Notes: generated by a model not told the origin, from the sequence alone. Positions 1-13,535 are shown, counted from the first letter of the stretch. The stretch is 64,000 nt of DNA from Microplitis mediator (GCF_029852145.1 NC_079973.1:17740618-17804617), one strand, 5' to 3'. Translations and numbers: made by a program.

Positions 1-114
1 TGCAAGACGGTTTACATGCACGATTTTATATTTTCCTTTGGGGATTTTTCTGATTCTATAAACTACGTTATTTAGCCTATTTTCAATTTCATAAGGACCC
101 TCCCAATCGCATTG
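1..114 (-). pseudogene. Ty3/gypsy integrase C-terminal (GPY/F) fragment
   Basis: Read on the minus strand the window edge encodes a short segment with the motif WEGPYEI, then LNNVVYRIRK and KIVHVNRLA. This is the GPY/F-like module at the integrase C-terminus of Ty3/gypsy pol, which helps bind integrase to target DNA. The frame is open but runs off the left edge. It lies directly downstream of gag in the same orientation, so protease, reverse transcriptase, RNase H and most of integrase have been deleted. The element is not autonomous. The family call is firm; the exact lineage is not determinable from this piece. Confidence 0.8.
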
Positions 115-132
115 AAGTAAATAAATTTTTAA

Positions 133-1000
133 TTATTTTGGTTATATCGAGGTTTCTTATTTTGTTGCGAATTGTGTTGATTATTTATTTGTGGATTTCT
201 ACAATCCCTCATGAAATAACCTTGTTTATTACAATTCCAACATTTACGATCACTATTATCAAATTCTAGCTTTCTTTTTAAATTATGTTTGTAATTATCT
301 GATTGTAATTATCTGATATTTTTTTCCTCACTGTCAATTAATTTTAATATTGCTTCTAATTCTAAAGCTCTTTCTAAAGCTTTATTTAACGTAAAAATTT
401 TTTCGGATATTAAAGAATATCGTAATTTTTTGTCTAGTAACCCACTAATACATTATTGAGAAGATTGACGTTCAATCATATCATCCGTTAGATCTGGAAA
501 CGCGAGGCGAGAGAGTTTGTCTATTGATTCAGCAAAACTGTCAAGAGACTCGTTAAATTTTTGATTTTTATTTTGTAATTCATTTAAATAAACATGAGAA
601 AATTTTCTTTCTCCGAATCGCGATATTAAAATTTCTTGAATTTTGTCGTAATTTTTTAATTCATCCGACGATAATTTTTCTAAAATTGTTTGAGCTTTTC
701 CTCTCAATGAAGCTCCTAAGTATGATGCTTTAATTTGATCTGTCCATCCGTTGTGATTTGAAACGATTTCAAAATGTTTCAGATATCTATTAGCAGACAC
801 AGAAGCATCAAATGTGTCTGGTTTAATTGAATCGATCGGTCTAAAAACAAATGATGGGTTCGATGTCGCGATTATTCTTGGTTTATTTTTACTAAATTTT
901 TCTCCCGATTTATTTTCTAAATTTTTATTTATTTCTGCATCGATATAAATTTCCGCGTCAACATTTATGTTGCGAGGAGGAACCGCATCAAATGTTGTGT
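133..1000 (-). pseudogene. Ty3/gypsy gag with degenerate CCHC zinc knuckle
   Basis: Minus-strand open frame ending at a TAA complementary to 133-135. It resembles the retrotransposon gag capsid domain: a stretch with PDTFDASVSANRYLKHFEI, then LRGKAQTILEKLSSDEL, and a C-terminal half with ISRFGERKF and FNESLDSFAESI. The ATG at 800 is internal, because the frame stays open upstream to about 1000, where the TTA tract cuts it off. Downstream, around 220-261, it reads CWNCNKQGYFMRDC, a zinc knuckle whose expected histidine is tyrosine, a one-base change that should impair RNA binding. The gag is followed almost at once by the integrase C-terminus, so this is an internally deleted relic. Confidence 0.8.
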
Positions 1001-1004
1001 CGCG

Positions 1005-2393
<1,389 letters not shown>

Positions 2394-2394
2394 G

Positions 2395-3678
2395 ATGGCT
2401 GGAGAGAAAGTTAAAGAATATCAGTGTTATCTATGCAAGCAATGTAATTTAAAGACACCTAAAGAATGTCATTACTGCAATAATAATTTTCACCCAAGCT
2501 GCTTGAAAAAAAAACATAAAATTATTGATGAAAGTGGAGATTTTTTAGTGTGTAAATCACATCAAGTAGAAAATACAGAGGAGGACGAGGAGAGTATGAT
2601 GATAGTTGATAAGAATACAAGGAAAAGGAGAAAGCATGAGACTGAAGAGAGTGTTGATAATTATGAAATATCCCTTAAAGTCGATAGTATTTTGGAAAAA
2701 ATAGAGGAAATAGGAATAAATCAAGAGAAAACCATCAGAAAGATTAAAGATATTATAGTGACAGAATTGAAAGAATTTAAAACCACAATGGAGGACATGA
2801 TAGTTAGGACAATTAAAAATGAAATTAAGCTTTTAAATGAACGAAATGATAGACAAATGCTTATTACTAAAAAAATAAGTGAAACAGAGAACTCGTATGC
2901 CAAAGTAGCCCAGAAATCTAAGTTTGATAATATTGTAGTGGAACCAAAGGAATCCCAGGACAGTGAAAGGACAATGCAGCATCTTAAAAGTAAAATTGAC
3001 GTTGGGAAACTTGGAATAGGAGTAGATAAAATAAAGAACGCGCAGAAAGGTAAAGTGGTCATTGGGTGTGCGAATAGAAAAGATACAGACAAGCTTGTAG
3101 GAGAACTGAAGAAAACCATAGGACAAGAATATAATATTAAATTACCTGCTAAAAAATTACCTAAAGTTAAAATAATTGATGTTGAAGAAGAGATAGTATT
3201 AAACATGGACGAAAAGCAAGTCATTGAAATGATATGTAGTCAAAATGACATCAAAGTTGAGGAAGTGATAACGATGCGAATTAAAAAAATGATAAAAGGA
3301 AAACAACAAGGCTTGATAATCATGGAAACGGACCCTAAAACGCATAAAACATTAATGGATAAAAAGAAAATGAAAATAGGTTGGAACAGGTGCAGAGTGT
3401 TCGACTGTATAAGCATTGTACGGTGTTATAAATGTTGGGGATACTACCATTATGCGAAGGAGTGTAAGAAAGAAATTAAATGTAGAGTGTGTGCAGAAAA
3501 TCACAGTGAAAAAGAATGCAAGAACTTAATAAAAAGATGTGTTAACTGTGTGAAAATGGTGGAGGAGTATAAAGTGAATGGGGTTAAGATTGATCACTGT
3601 ACGACTGATGAATCATGTGAATATTACAAGCGAATGGTAAATAAAGCTCAAAAGAATATAATATATTTTAATGAATAG
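2395..3678 (+). CDS. LINE-1 ORF1: PHD-like finger plus CCHC nucleic-acid-binding protein
   Basis: The ATG at 2395 starts a 427-residue protein; the longer upstream frame is only the microsatellite. Residues about 8-57 contain paired cysteines and a histidine arranged like a PHD-type finger (CYLCKQC, CHYC, FHPSC). A lysine/glutamate-rich, probably coiled-coil segment follows at about 85-140. Near residues 344-385 come two zinc knuckles (CYKCWGYYHYAKEC and CRVCAENHSEKEC) and further cysteines. This layout fits the RNA-binding ORF1 of CR1/Jockey-group non-LTR retrotransposons, which coats the element RNA. It ends in TAG at 3676-3678, in the same frame as ORF2. No frameshift or internal stop is seen, so the copy looks young. 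Confidence 0.85.
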   Translation: MAGEKVKEYQCYLCKQCNLKTPKECHYCNNNFHPSCLKKKHKIIDESGDFLVCKSHQVENTEEDEESMMIVDKNTRKRRKHETEESVDNYEISLKVDSILEKIEEIGINQEKTIRKIKDIIVTELKEFKTTMEDMIVRTIKNEIKLLNERNDRQMLITKKISETENSYAKVAQKSKFDNIVVEPKESQDSERTMQHLKSKIDVGKLGIGVDKIKNAQKGKVVIGCANRKDTDKLVGELKKTIGQEYNIKLPAKKLPKVKIIDVEEEIVLNMDEKQVIEMICSQNDIKVEEVITMRIKKMIKGKQQGLIIMETDPKTHKTLMDKKKMKIGWNRCRVFDCISIVRCYKCWGYYHYAKECKKEIKCRVCAENHSEKECKNLIKRCVNCVKMVEEYKVNGVKIDHCTTDESCEYYKRMVNKAQKNIIYFNE

Positions 3679-6573
3679 CAACGAAAAAGTTATTGGAAGA
3701 CAGGGGGATCACATTTGTTGTTAGTTAATATTCAGGAATTTATCAGAAACAAAAATGAACTGGAGATATTAGCTAATGAAATGAAACCAGAAGTTATTTG
3801 CCTAACGGAGACACATGTGACAGCGGACATCGAGGAGCATGAAATAAATATTGATAATTATAATCATGTTAAAATGTACTCAGAAAATAAGAGAACGGGA
3901 GGAGTTATAACATATATTAGAAAGGATATCAAGTATGAAAAAGTAGAAAAAGTAGGAAACGTAGTAGTAGAAGAAAACAATATCTGGATGTGCAATGTTA
4001 GGTTAAAAGGTAAATATGATGGTATCATTGTTAGTAATGTCTACCATTCCCCTAGTCAAAGCAATGGACAGTTTATAAATAGGCTTAGAGAGGAAGCAGA
4101 AAATTTAATAGAGAAAGGACAGGTTATAGTGGTTGGTGATTTTAACATCGATGTTAGCAAAAAGACTCAGTACTCTAAAAAACTATTGAAGGAAATGAAA
4201 AGTTTGGGACTCAAGCAGCGGGTTAAAGAGCATACGAGATGTACAATGAATTCGAATACAGTGATTGATTTAGTATTTTCTAATGTAAATATTGAAACAA
4301 ATGTACTGACGAGACCAAGAATTACGGATCATTATATGGTGGAGGTAGTTATTCCTAGGAGAAATAAGACAGCAGGTAATAATAATGATAATGCTACTGT
4401 CTTCAGGAGGGACTTTAGTAACTATGATAGCGAAAAACTAATGAAGGTGATTGATGAAAAATATCGAAGTTGGTTGAGTGAGAAGGAAGATAACAAAGAA
4501 ATCCAGACCGAAAACCAGATGGTGGAGTTGATAGAGTTAGTAACAGAGAGTATAAATGAAATAGCACCTAAAAAAAAGAGAGTGATAAAAACTAAGTGGA
4601 ATGGCAAACCATGGTTTAATAGGGACATAAAAAGATTTATAACCGATAGGGATAAATTTGCTATGGAGGCTAGAAACAAAAAATGTGAAGAAAGCTGGAA
4701 TAAATATCGAATCATGAGAAATCGGGTCGTGGCAGAAATTAGAAACTCAAAAAAACGATATTACGAACAGGAAATAGATAAAAATAAAGGGGATTCTAAA
4801 AAAATGTGGAACAAGTTGAAGGAAATAATTGGTAGTAAAAAAACAGGCAGTAGAGAACGTGATATAGTTTTTGAAAATACAAGTTATGAGGATGAATTGA
4901 TAATCGCTGAAAAATTCAACAAGTACTTCGTGGAAAGTATCGAGAAGATAATTGATGAAATAAATATGGAAAACAGGGAGTCTGAGAGTGATACCAATGG
5001 AAAAGAATTAAAGAACGTACTGAGTGAATTTAGACAGGTAGAAGTCAATGAGATAGACAAGATAATAAAATGCTTGGATATGAATAAAGGAAGAAGTGAA
5101 GAATTAAATGCAGATATAATTCATAAAACATGGGAGATAAATAAAGAGATAATCACTAGTATCATCAACTGTAGTATTAAACAGGGTATTGTACCAAAAA
5201 TATGGAAAAATTCAGTAATTCATCCCATACTTAAAGTAGCGGGCAGCAGGAAAGCAGAAGACCATAGACCAGTTAACACGCTTCCGGTGTTAGAAAAAAT
5301 ACTAGAGGAAATTGTTAAAAAACAAGTAGAAGAACATGTTGCTGAGAATGGCATACTAGAAGAGGAACAATCTGGCTTTCGGACAAGACACTCGACTGAG
5401 ACAACGCTACAGAAAACGATTAGTGAATGGAGAGAGATGTTAGACAAGGGTGAAATAATAGGAGTAGTGTTTATAGACCTTAAGAGAGCCTTTGAGACAA
5501 TAGACAGGACAAAATTGGTTAAAATACTTGAAAAATATGGAATAAAAGATAGGGCGCTTGAATGGATTATATCATATCTAAGTGATCGAACACAACAGGT
5601 ACAGTTTGGCAAAGTTAAATCTGAAAAACTGAAAGTGCAATACGGAGTACCACAAGGATCAAAGTTAGGACCATTATTATTTACGCTGTATATAAATGAA
5701 ATAGTTAAGATTGCGAAAAAACACGGCTGTGATTGTAAATTATTTGCAGATGATAAAATTTTATATGTAGGGGGTAAAGATATAAAAAAAATTGAAGTAA
5801 TATTGAACAAAGCTTTGAAAGAATTAGAAAACTGGCTAGGTAATAATTCGCTGAAAGTAAATACTAAGAAAACTGTATACATGATAATACGAGATAAAAG
5901 AAGAAAATTAAATGATGAGTGTGATATTAGGGTAGGAAATGAATGTCTAAAAAGAGTGAAAGAAACTAAATATTTAGGAGTAGTTTTAGATGAAAATTTA
6001 ACGTTCAGTAATCATGCTCATTATGTTGCGCAAAAAGTAAGTAAAACGATCGGATTTTTGAAAAGAATAGGGAAGGAGGTAGGATATTTCACAAGGGTAA
6101 TGATTTATAAGACATTGATAGCACCGCATTATGAATATTGTGCAACATTATTGATAAACCTAGATAATAAATACTTAGAATTATTACAAAAGACTCAAAA
6201 TAGAGCTATGAGGGCTATATTGAAGGTTAATAGGTATACGAAAATAGAAAATATGCTCGAAGCACTATGTTTCATGTCAGTAAAACAAAGGATAAAATAT
6301 AATGTATGTATTCTTATTTATAAAATGATGAATAATTTAAGTCCGGAGTATCTATGTAGAGGAATCACGACATACAGCCACGAATACGAAACGAGAAACA
6401 GGGATAAGTTAGTAGTAAGAAAGATAAGGACGAAAACTGCTCAAAAAACGTTAGAGTTTTATGGTTTTAAATGGTATAACCAATTGACGAAAGAAACAAA
6501 AATTTCTGAAAGTTTGAAGGGTTTTAAAAGAAAATTGAAAAATGAAATTTTACTGAAAAAAAAAAAAATTTAA
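3679..6573 (+). CDS. LINE-1 ORF2: APE endonuclease and reverse transcriptase (CR1/L2/Jockey group)
   Basis: Open frame of about 950 residues following ORF1. The N-terminal part is an apurinic-like endonuclease: NIQEF, CLTETHV, GDFNIDV near residue 141 counted from 3715, and ITDHYMVEV. The reverse transcriptase has SGFRTRHSTETTL, VFIDLKRAF, GVPQGSKLGPLLF and the catalytic FADD near residue 677. A conserved C-terminal domain (YEYCATLL, KTQNRAMRAIL, FKWYNQL) resembles CR1/L2-type elements. Function is target-primed reverse transcription. There is no ATG before the endonuclease core: the usable open frame begins just after the ORF1 TAG, and the first ATG (3781) would cut off the conserved start of the domain. 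The 3' UTR is short (6574-6700) and runs into the TTA tract. All visible catalytic motifs are present. Confidence 0.88.
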   Translation, partial: QRKSYWKTGGSHLLLVNIQEFIRNKNELEILANEMKPEVICLTETHVTADIEEHEINIDNYNHVKMYSENKRTGGVITYIRKDIKYEKVEKVGNVVVEENNIWMCNVRLKGKYDGIIVSNVYHSPSQSNGQFINRLREEAENLIEKGQVIVVGDFNIDVSKKTQYSKKLLKEMKSLGLKQRVKEHTRCTMNSNTVIDLVFSNVNIETNVLTRPRITDHYMVEVVIPRRNKTAGNNNDNATVFRRDFSNYDSEKLMKVIDEKYRSWLSEKEDNKEIQTENQMVELIELVTESINEIAPKKKRVIKTKWNGKPWFNRDIKRFITDRDKFAMEARNKKCEESWNKYRIMRNRVVAEIRNSKKRYYEQEIDKNKGDSKKMWNKLKEIIGSKKTGSRERDIVFENTSYEDELIIAEKFNKYFVESIEKIIDEINMENRESESDTNGKELKNVLSEFRQVEVNEIDKIIKCLDMNKGRSEELNADIIHKTWEINKEIITSIINCSIKQGIVPKIWKNSVIHPILKVAGSRKAEDHRPVNTLPVLEKILEEIVKKQVEEHVAENGILEEEQSGFRTRHSTETTLQKTISEWREMLDKGEIIGVVFIDLKRAFETIDRTKLVKILEKYGIKDRALEWIISYLSDRTQQVQFGKVKSEKLKVQYGVPQGSKLGPLLFTLYINEIVKIAKKHGCDCKLFADDKILYVGGKDIKKIEVILNKALKELENWLGNNSLKVNTKKTVYMIIRDKRRKLNDECDIRVGNECLKRVKETKYLGVVLDENLTFSNHAHYVAQKVSKTIGFLKRIGKEVGYFTRVMIYKTLIAPHYEYCATLLINLDNKYLELLQKTQNRAMRAILKVNRYTKIENMLEALCFMSVKQRIKYNVCILIYKMMNNLSPEYLCRGITTYSHEYETRNRDKLVVRKIRTKTAQKTLEFYGFKWYNQLTKETKISESLKGFKRKLKNEILLKKKKI

Positions 6574-6700
6574 GATAAACTGTATGTTAATTTTGTAATT
6601 TTGTTATCTAAAAAAGTGCAATATTTATGTGAGGTAATAGGATGTGAAATGAAAACTATGTACAAACAAAATAGCTAAAGAGCTAATTAAATAAACATAT

Positions 6701-8313
<1,613 letters not shown>

Positions 8314-8474
8314 CTGAGTTGAGGAAAATGTACAGGGGTATCAATCCTGTAGTGCTTTTCCTAACAGGTGTGGTGAGTAGTACATGTTCAAAAATACAAT
8401 TGTCTTTAGAGTGTAAAATATAAAGCAAAAAACGATGAAGAAACGCAATAAGTAGGAATATTAGAATATAGATA

Positions 8475-9430
8475 TTAAGCAGGTAGAGTGTGGTACAAGC
8501 GACTCAGGCTGGAGATCTCAATAAAGTTGAGTGAGTTCTCAGCGGAGGAGGCAAGAATTTCGGCTCTAAGTTTCAGGCATTCAATCGCATAGTGAGCTCG
8601 AGTTTTGGTGCTGCTGGCGGTGTTTATGAGGATTTCCGGTGTGTCCAGGTTCGGTCTTAGCGATGCCAGGAATTTTATCCGAAGAGCTGCGTAACTCGGG
8701 CAGTTGGAGACAAAATGAGTCGTCGTTTCTGGCACGTTCAGGTCGCAGACTAGACACGGAGACCGAGGTGAGAGCTTGTAGACTATGCCATTGAGCGTAA
8801 GATTGCAGGCGTGAATAGTCGCTAGTCTGAGTTGCGCTTTGATATTTAGGGCGTAGTAAGGGCAGCGTTGGAAGTATTTAGCTGTAGAGAAACTAAGTGC
8901 TCGAGGTATAACAAGTTGACAACTGCTGGAGTTGTTATAACGCGTCAGATCTGCTTCGTGAAGAAGTCTGGATATCAGGTCGTTTCGTTTTGTTTCCCAT
9001 CTTTCTCGGACGAGGATGTTGAGGAGATGTTCGTGTTCCAGAGTACTTAGAACTCTTCCTAGCTGCGAGCCCCAGTTCAGGGAGGTGTTTTTTGCTACGC
9101 CATGGTGGTCTCCCAGTTTGGATAGTTCCAGCAGTCGCAGAAAGCAGATTTTTGGTAGCCGATCGTTGTTCATTTCCAGAATTTTCGTTGCCCAACGGAA
9201 TGCAGCGTCGAAAACTTATACGACAAGTTGAGGAACTCCTGTTTCTAGCCGGACAGCGTATCCTGGAGTACAGAGAGGTAGTTGGAGTAACCTCTTGAGG
9301 AAGCTGACTTGTGCTTTTTCGATAATTTCCAGATGGTCGAGGCCCCAGATTCCAGCTAGATATAGTAAGGTCAACCAAACTATTGCACCGAAGATTTTGA
9401 GTTTGCCGGCCCATGAGTCTGCGTGTAGTC
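8475..9430 (-). pseudogene. LINE-2 ORF2 C-terminal region with CCHC finger
   Basis: Minus-strand frame encoding the post-reverse-transcriptase region. It includes IWGLDHLEIIEKAQVSFLKR, a later segment DLISRLLHEADL, and the cysteine-rich finger CLVCDLNVPETTTHFVSNC, typical of LINE C-termini. One in-frame TAA is complementary to 9216-9218; the shorter downstream frame starting with ATG at 9173 is just the remainder. It joins the reverse transcriptase through a frameshift near 9450-9480. Confidence 0.75.
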
Positions 9431-9439
9431 TGCTCAGTA

Positions 9440-10600
9440 TTCCTAAGGAAGCACTGGAGGCAGCACTGGCTTTTTTGCAGCTTCTAAAGCAGCTCGTCGT
9501 TCAGACATAGTTGTTGTGAATATTATTTCTAGGTAGACATAAGAGTCAACTACTTCAACCGGTGAATCCTTGTACTGGAAGGTTTTAGGAAACTTCTTGC
9601 GAAAACCACTCTTGCAAAAATGGACGGTCTTGGTTTTCCCAGTGTTCACTTCAAGCCCGTTCCTGAAGCAGTATTCTTCAAGGACACTTAAGGCTTTGCT
9701 CACGTCTATTTGTCTCCTGACCAGGATGACCAGATCGTCAGCATAAAGAAGCATTAGGAGTTCACGGAAATTGTTGAGTTGTAGTCCAGATAGACCTTTG
9801 TCCCTGAAGTAGGAGACTAAGTCGGAAATAAATAATATAAATAGCAGTGGGCTCGAAGTTTCACCCTGGAGTACCACAGTTGTTATTTCCACGGGATTGG
9901 AGAAATCCCCATTGGATGTAACTCGTAGCCTAGTCTTGTCGTAGATGCTGCGTATGATATTTATGATCCTTTTACTGAGCCCGAAACTGAGGAGCTTGGG
10001 CTAGAGTAGATGGTGAGGGATGGAGTTGAAAGCTCTGCGGCAGTCAACAAACAACCCAAAGCATGAAGTACCTGCTTGTCTGAGGTAGATTTGAAGAGCG
10101 GCGTTTAATATAAAAACGTTGTCTTGGCATCTACGGCCTTTAAAATAACCAGCTTGCTCTTCTGGAATAAGCTTATTGTTTGTAGCCCACATCATGAGTA
10201 TTTGGTTGATAAGTTGTGTAAAGACTTTTGCTAAACAATTCACTAAAGCGATTTCTCTGAAATTATTGGGATCACTTGCATCACTTTTTTTATGTAGCAT
10301 TGTCAGCATAACTTTAGACCAGCAGTCCGGTGTTTCTCCAACGTCAAGTATGCGGTTGAACGTGGCTTGGATGTAAAATATTTAGTTAGTGGGCAGATTC
10401 TTTAAAAATTCGTTGGGGATTCCATCACAGCCGGGAGCTTTTCCATTTTTGAGTTTCCTGAGGCAGTTCTTTACCTCGTCGAAAGTGAATGGCTGCTCAA
10501 TCTCAATAGATTCGTTGTCAAGGAACAGAGAAAGCTCAGGCACTATTCGTGAGGGAGGGATATTAGCATAAAAGTCGTTCCAGGCTTGGATTGGCAATGG
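9440..10600 (-). pseudogene. LINE-2 reverse transcriptase domain
   Basis: Three minus-strand frames make up the domain. 10597-10382 has CLRKLKNGKAPGCDGIPNEF; 10309-10001 has FREIALVNCLAKVF, EEQAGYFKGRRCQDN and FVDCRRAFNSIP; 9892-9443 has VVLQGETSSPLLF and the catalytic LLYADDLVILV. The catalytic aspartates survive, but breaks occur near 10380, 9900-10000 and 9460. In the complete element this enzyme would copy the element RNA at the nicked target. Confidence 0.8.
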
Positions 10601-10642
10601 AGGAGTATAAACAGTTACTCGTTTGACCGAGCGGACTACAGC

Positions 10643-11700
10643 CTAGAATTTTGTAGAGTCAGTGACCGCTTCGGAGTCATTCGTTATTTTCTTACGGTAG
10701 TTTTTCTTCTTGTCGCTGATAAGCTTCTGATATGTGACTCTGAACTGGTGGAACTCTTTGTTATTAGGCGAGCAGGCAAAATTGAGACTCCAACAGGCAT
10801 TGTGCAGTTCGGTGAGATGGTGTTTTATGGTCCGACATTCGGCATCAAACCAGGGTTTTTGTGTAGATGGTTTCCGGATACCAGAGCCAGTAGAGACCAT
10901 TCCGGTCGATTCAGTAGCTTGATGGACTGCATTCGCAATATTCGTATTCAGGGAGTCGGTACTCAGGTCCTCGTTGTCAAACATAGCCAGTGGAGACCAT
11001 CTCATTGCATGTTGAAACGTGGAGACAGCACTTTGGTCCCATTTAAGTCGCGTTGTTGCTTGCTGCACGTTTGGAGGCGATCGCGTGTGCGGTTTGTGGG
11101 CTTTGGTGGCGACTTTGACCACTATGGGGTAGTGGTCAGATCTGTAGGCACTCTGGTCAACGCTGAATTCCGAGATGAGGTCAATACTTGCAGTGTTTAC
11201 CCATACTAAATCTACTACATTTAGACCTTGAGCTCCAAAGAACGTTAACTTGCCTGAGGTGTCCGGGTGGCACCTTCCATTCAAAAGTACAAACCCATGC
11301 TCCTCCATGAAGTTGTGGAGCGCAATGCCTCTCTGGGTTACCTTTGTGTCCATAGAGTTCCTCCTTAACGTGATGTGACAGCCGTCTGCAGCTTCAGGTG
11401 GGACTTTGTTTAGGAGTCCCAGGCGAGCATTAAAATCTCTACCTGTAATAAAAAGGTCAAAATCAGTCGACAGCAGCAAGTCGTCCAAAGTTAGTTTAAA
11501 GTCATTTAAGATCGTAGAAATGCTACTACTTGGACTCAGATATAGCGATACCATGATGATTTTTACATCGTTGATCGTGACGAACGTTGCCAGCCAGTGG
11601 TGAGATGAAGACGGTAGCTGATAATTTAAATCTTTGTCAATGAGCGAGACCAGGCCGCCGGTGAGCTTTCCAAAAATTTTATTTTTGATTGCCGGAGATC
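10643..11700 (-). pseudogene. LINE-2 AP-like endonuclease domain
   Basis: Minus-strand frame open from about 11700 with LTGGLVSLIDKDL, then IIMVSLYLSPSS, FITGRDFNARLG, LNVVDLVWVN and YRSDHYPIVV. The layout matches APE-type LINE endonucleases. The core GGDFNA-type motif reads GRDFNA, a glycine-to-arginine change next to the catalytic aspartate. After the endonuclease comes a linker containing KPWFDAECRTIKHHL. The ATG at 11554 is internal to the domain. Confidence 0.78.
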
Positions 11701-11774
11701 ACACTTTGCTGTATGAATCTAGTAAGGAAGGAAAACCTGAGGTTCAGGGAGACCTCGAGCATTCCAGAATGTTA

Positions 11775-12563
11775 TTACCGTAACATCCTGGGTGTTACCT
11801 CGTTTTTTAGATGAGACCGCTTTAGTTTATTGTCATGTGAGATACGAGAACTTCTTGTAGATGGAATGTTGCCAGCGGTTTTAGGTCTTGAACTGCTGGA
11901 GCCGTTTCTGTGCGAATCGAGAGGCCAAGTTTGGGGCAGAGTCACTGAAGACTTGCCAGTATTCTCAGTTTCCGTAGCAGGTAGTTTCTCAGGGCTTGTT
12001 GGGGGATTTTTAGACTTGTAGCCATCCCATTGATGCCAGATGCCGTCAATTTGGATGGATCTTTGGCTAGTTTTGACTTGGTTACCTGCAGCTCTGAGTC
12101 TGTGAGCTTCGTGTCTGATCTCCCAGGTGGTAGCAGAGTCAGCTGGCGTTCTTTCGTGGTCAATGTACACAGAATTCGGGAGAGCTGACCTTTTGTTGAG
12201 CATAATTTTTTTTTTTGTTAGTGCAGAGTTTAAAGTGCACCGTATGATGTTGTTGTTCTTGCCCACGAAGTCCACCTGCATGATGACGTTTGTTTTCTTG
12301 AAACGCTGCTCCAGAAGTCGAGAGGCAGAATCTAGTGCCGAGGTGGACGGTGGCCAATTAGCAAGTCCGCGGATGATGATGTCGTTTTTTCACCTTCTGC
12401 GCTCGATCTCGTTAATGGCAGTATTTACCAGGTTAAGTTTCTAAGTATGTATAAGTAGAGAGCTTGTGGATGAGTTGTTGTAGAAGTCATTGTTCGGCAC
12501 GAGTCCGTTTCCGACCGGGGCACCATCTGTTGTTGGGCCAGGTAACTCGTGATTGAAATTCAT
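11775..12563 (-). pseudogene. LINE-2 ORF1-like N-terminal region
   Basis: Minus-strand frame beginning with ATG complementary to 12561-12563 (MNFNHELPGPTTDGAP). It contains NDIIIRGLANWPP and VDFVGKNNNIIRCTL, reminiscent of the RRM-like and C-terminal parts of LINE ORF1 proteins. A basic region follows with SVYIDHERTPADSATTWEIR and IDGIWHQWD, a module I recognise from insect LINE polyproteins. Two in-frame stops, TAG then TGA, interrupt the N-terminal third near 12385-12445. The likely role is element RNA binding. Confidence 0.6.
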
Positions 12564-13405
12564 GATTGTAGATAAAAGCTTACAACTTTATTGACAGACC
12601 TCTCCAAGCATGTGATTAACTAACCTAACTTTTTATCGAAAAGCGAACGCGTTTGAATGACAATTGCACTGAAAAACGCATGTTGCTGATTGATGTTTAT
12701 ATTTAGGAATATTAGCAAAGGTTTAATACAGCACTGCAACAACAATGACAACCAGGCACAAGCTGGAGTTTTTAAAAAAATACGAATAAAATACTCAGGC
12801 TTATAGCCACGATGTACACGTAGTGACACCACACTTGTAACTCCTATAGTAACAAATCTTATATTGTATTAGAAAATTTACTTTCTTAAATTTGTATTTA
12901 TTAATAATACTTATAGTAGAATTTACTATACAGATAGTAAAAAATATAATCGTGTTGGCAATAAATACATAACGCATAGTAATTTTTAATATCTTCTTAT
13001 GTAATTATTGCCAACTAGTAAATTTTACTAAATGTTTTGTAATAATTGAAATACAGAATGTATTTTTTCATATCTGTAAGTAAATTTTACTATAGTATTG
13101 TAATTTTTACTATAATTTTTTCTCCATGTATCTAATGAATTCTATAGTAATTTATGTACAAAACCAAATCATCATTCGGTGCATTATTTACGTAGGATGT
13201 ATCAATTTGATTATTTGAGTTAAGTAATGCCATAAACTTTTCTTAATTATAAGTGTATAACAAAGTAGAGGATCAGACTACAATCCAGTGATCACCAAAG
13301 TTAACGGAAATCGACGTGGGAGATTAATTGGACGGGTGACCCCGTAGTAAAATAGTAGTCGGTGGATAATAATTTTTTTTTTTGTTTATTTAAATTCAAC
13401 CGACA
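12564..13405. other. AT-rich spacer with weak palindromic character
   Basis: No gene seen. Around 12955-13015 the stretch GTTGGCAATAAATACATAA faces TTATGTAATTATTGCCAAC, so a degenerate MITE of a few hundred bases rich in TTACTATAGTAA-type words may be present between about 12840 and 13150. The outer ends do not align well enough to define it. Confidence 0.35.
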
Positions 13406-13409
13406 TTTA

Positions 13410-13535
13410 CATTGATAAGTCTTATCGAGCTCAAAGAGCTCGAACATGTATTGACAATAATGTTTTTGAGTTCTTGGAGCTCAAAACCAGCGTAAAGTTT
13501 CAGGGCTGGTCCGCAAGGTCAACCGTTTTTTAGAT
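13410..13535 (+). repeat. Family P repeat, 3'-end fragment (copy 1)
   Basis: Contains the hallmark 3' module of a repeat seen seven times in the window: duplicated GAGCTC palindromes (ATCGAGCTCAAAGAGCTCGA), then a diverged AACAGCGGGAAGTTT-like word, GGGCTGGTCC and GGTCAACCG, ending in a T run. The 5' part of the family is absent. Confidence 0.75.

Larger units (their letters stand above)
2395..6700 (+). mobile_element. LINE-1, near full-length non-LTR retrotransposon inside a TTA tract
   Basis: ORF1, ORF2 and a short 3' UTR make a 4.3 kb element with essentially no 5' UTR: only a few ATA repeats precede the first ATG. TTA repeats flank both sides in the same register of strand. This suggests either preference for TAA/TTA microsatellites or insertion beside a pre-existing repeat plus expansion of its own TTA tail. 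No unique target-site duplication can be defined because both flanks are the same repeat. Confidence 0.85.
8314..12563 (-). mobile_element. LINE-2, decayed APE-type non-LTR retrotransposon
   Basis: A minus-strand element with the order ORF1-like region, endonuclease, reverse transcriptase, cysteine-rich tail, 3' UTR (8474 down to 8314) and a TAA tail in the adjoining microsatellite. Several nonsense codons and frameshifts make it inactive. The TAA tail is known for I-type elements, but the ORF1-like domain and an LQGE reverse transcriptase motif do not let me fix the clade. It lies tail-to-tail with LINE-1. Confidence 0.85.
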
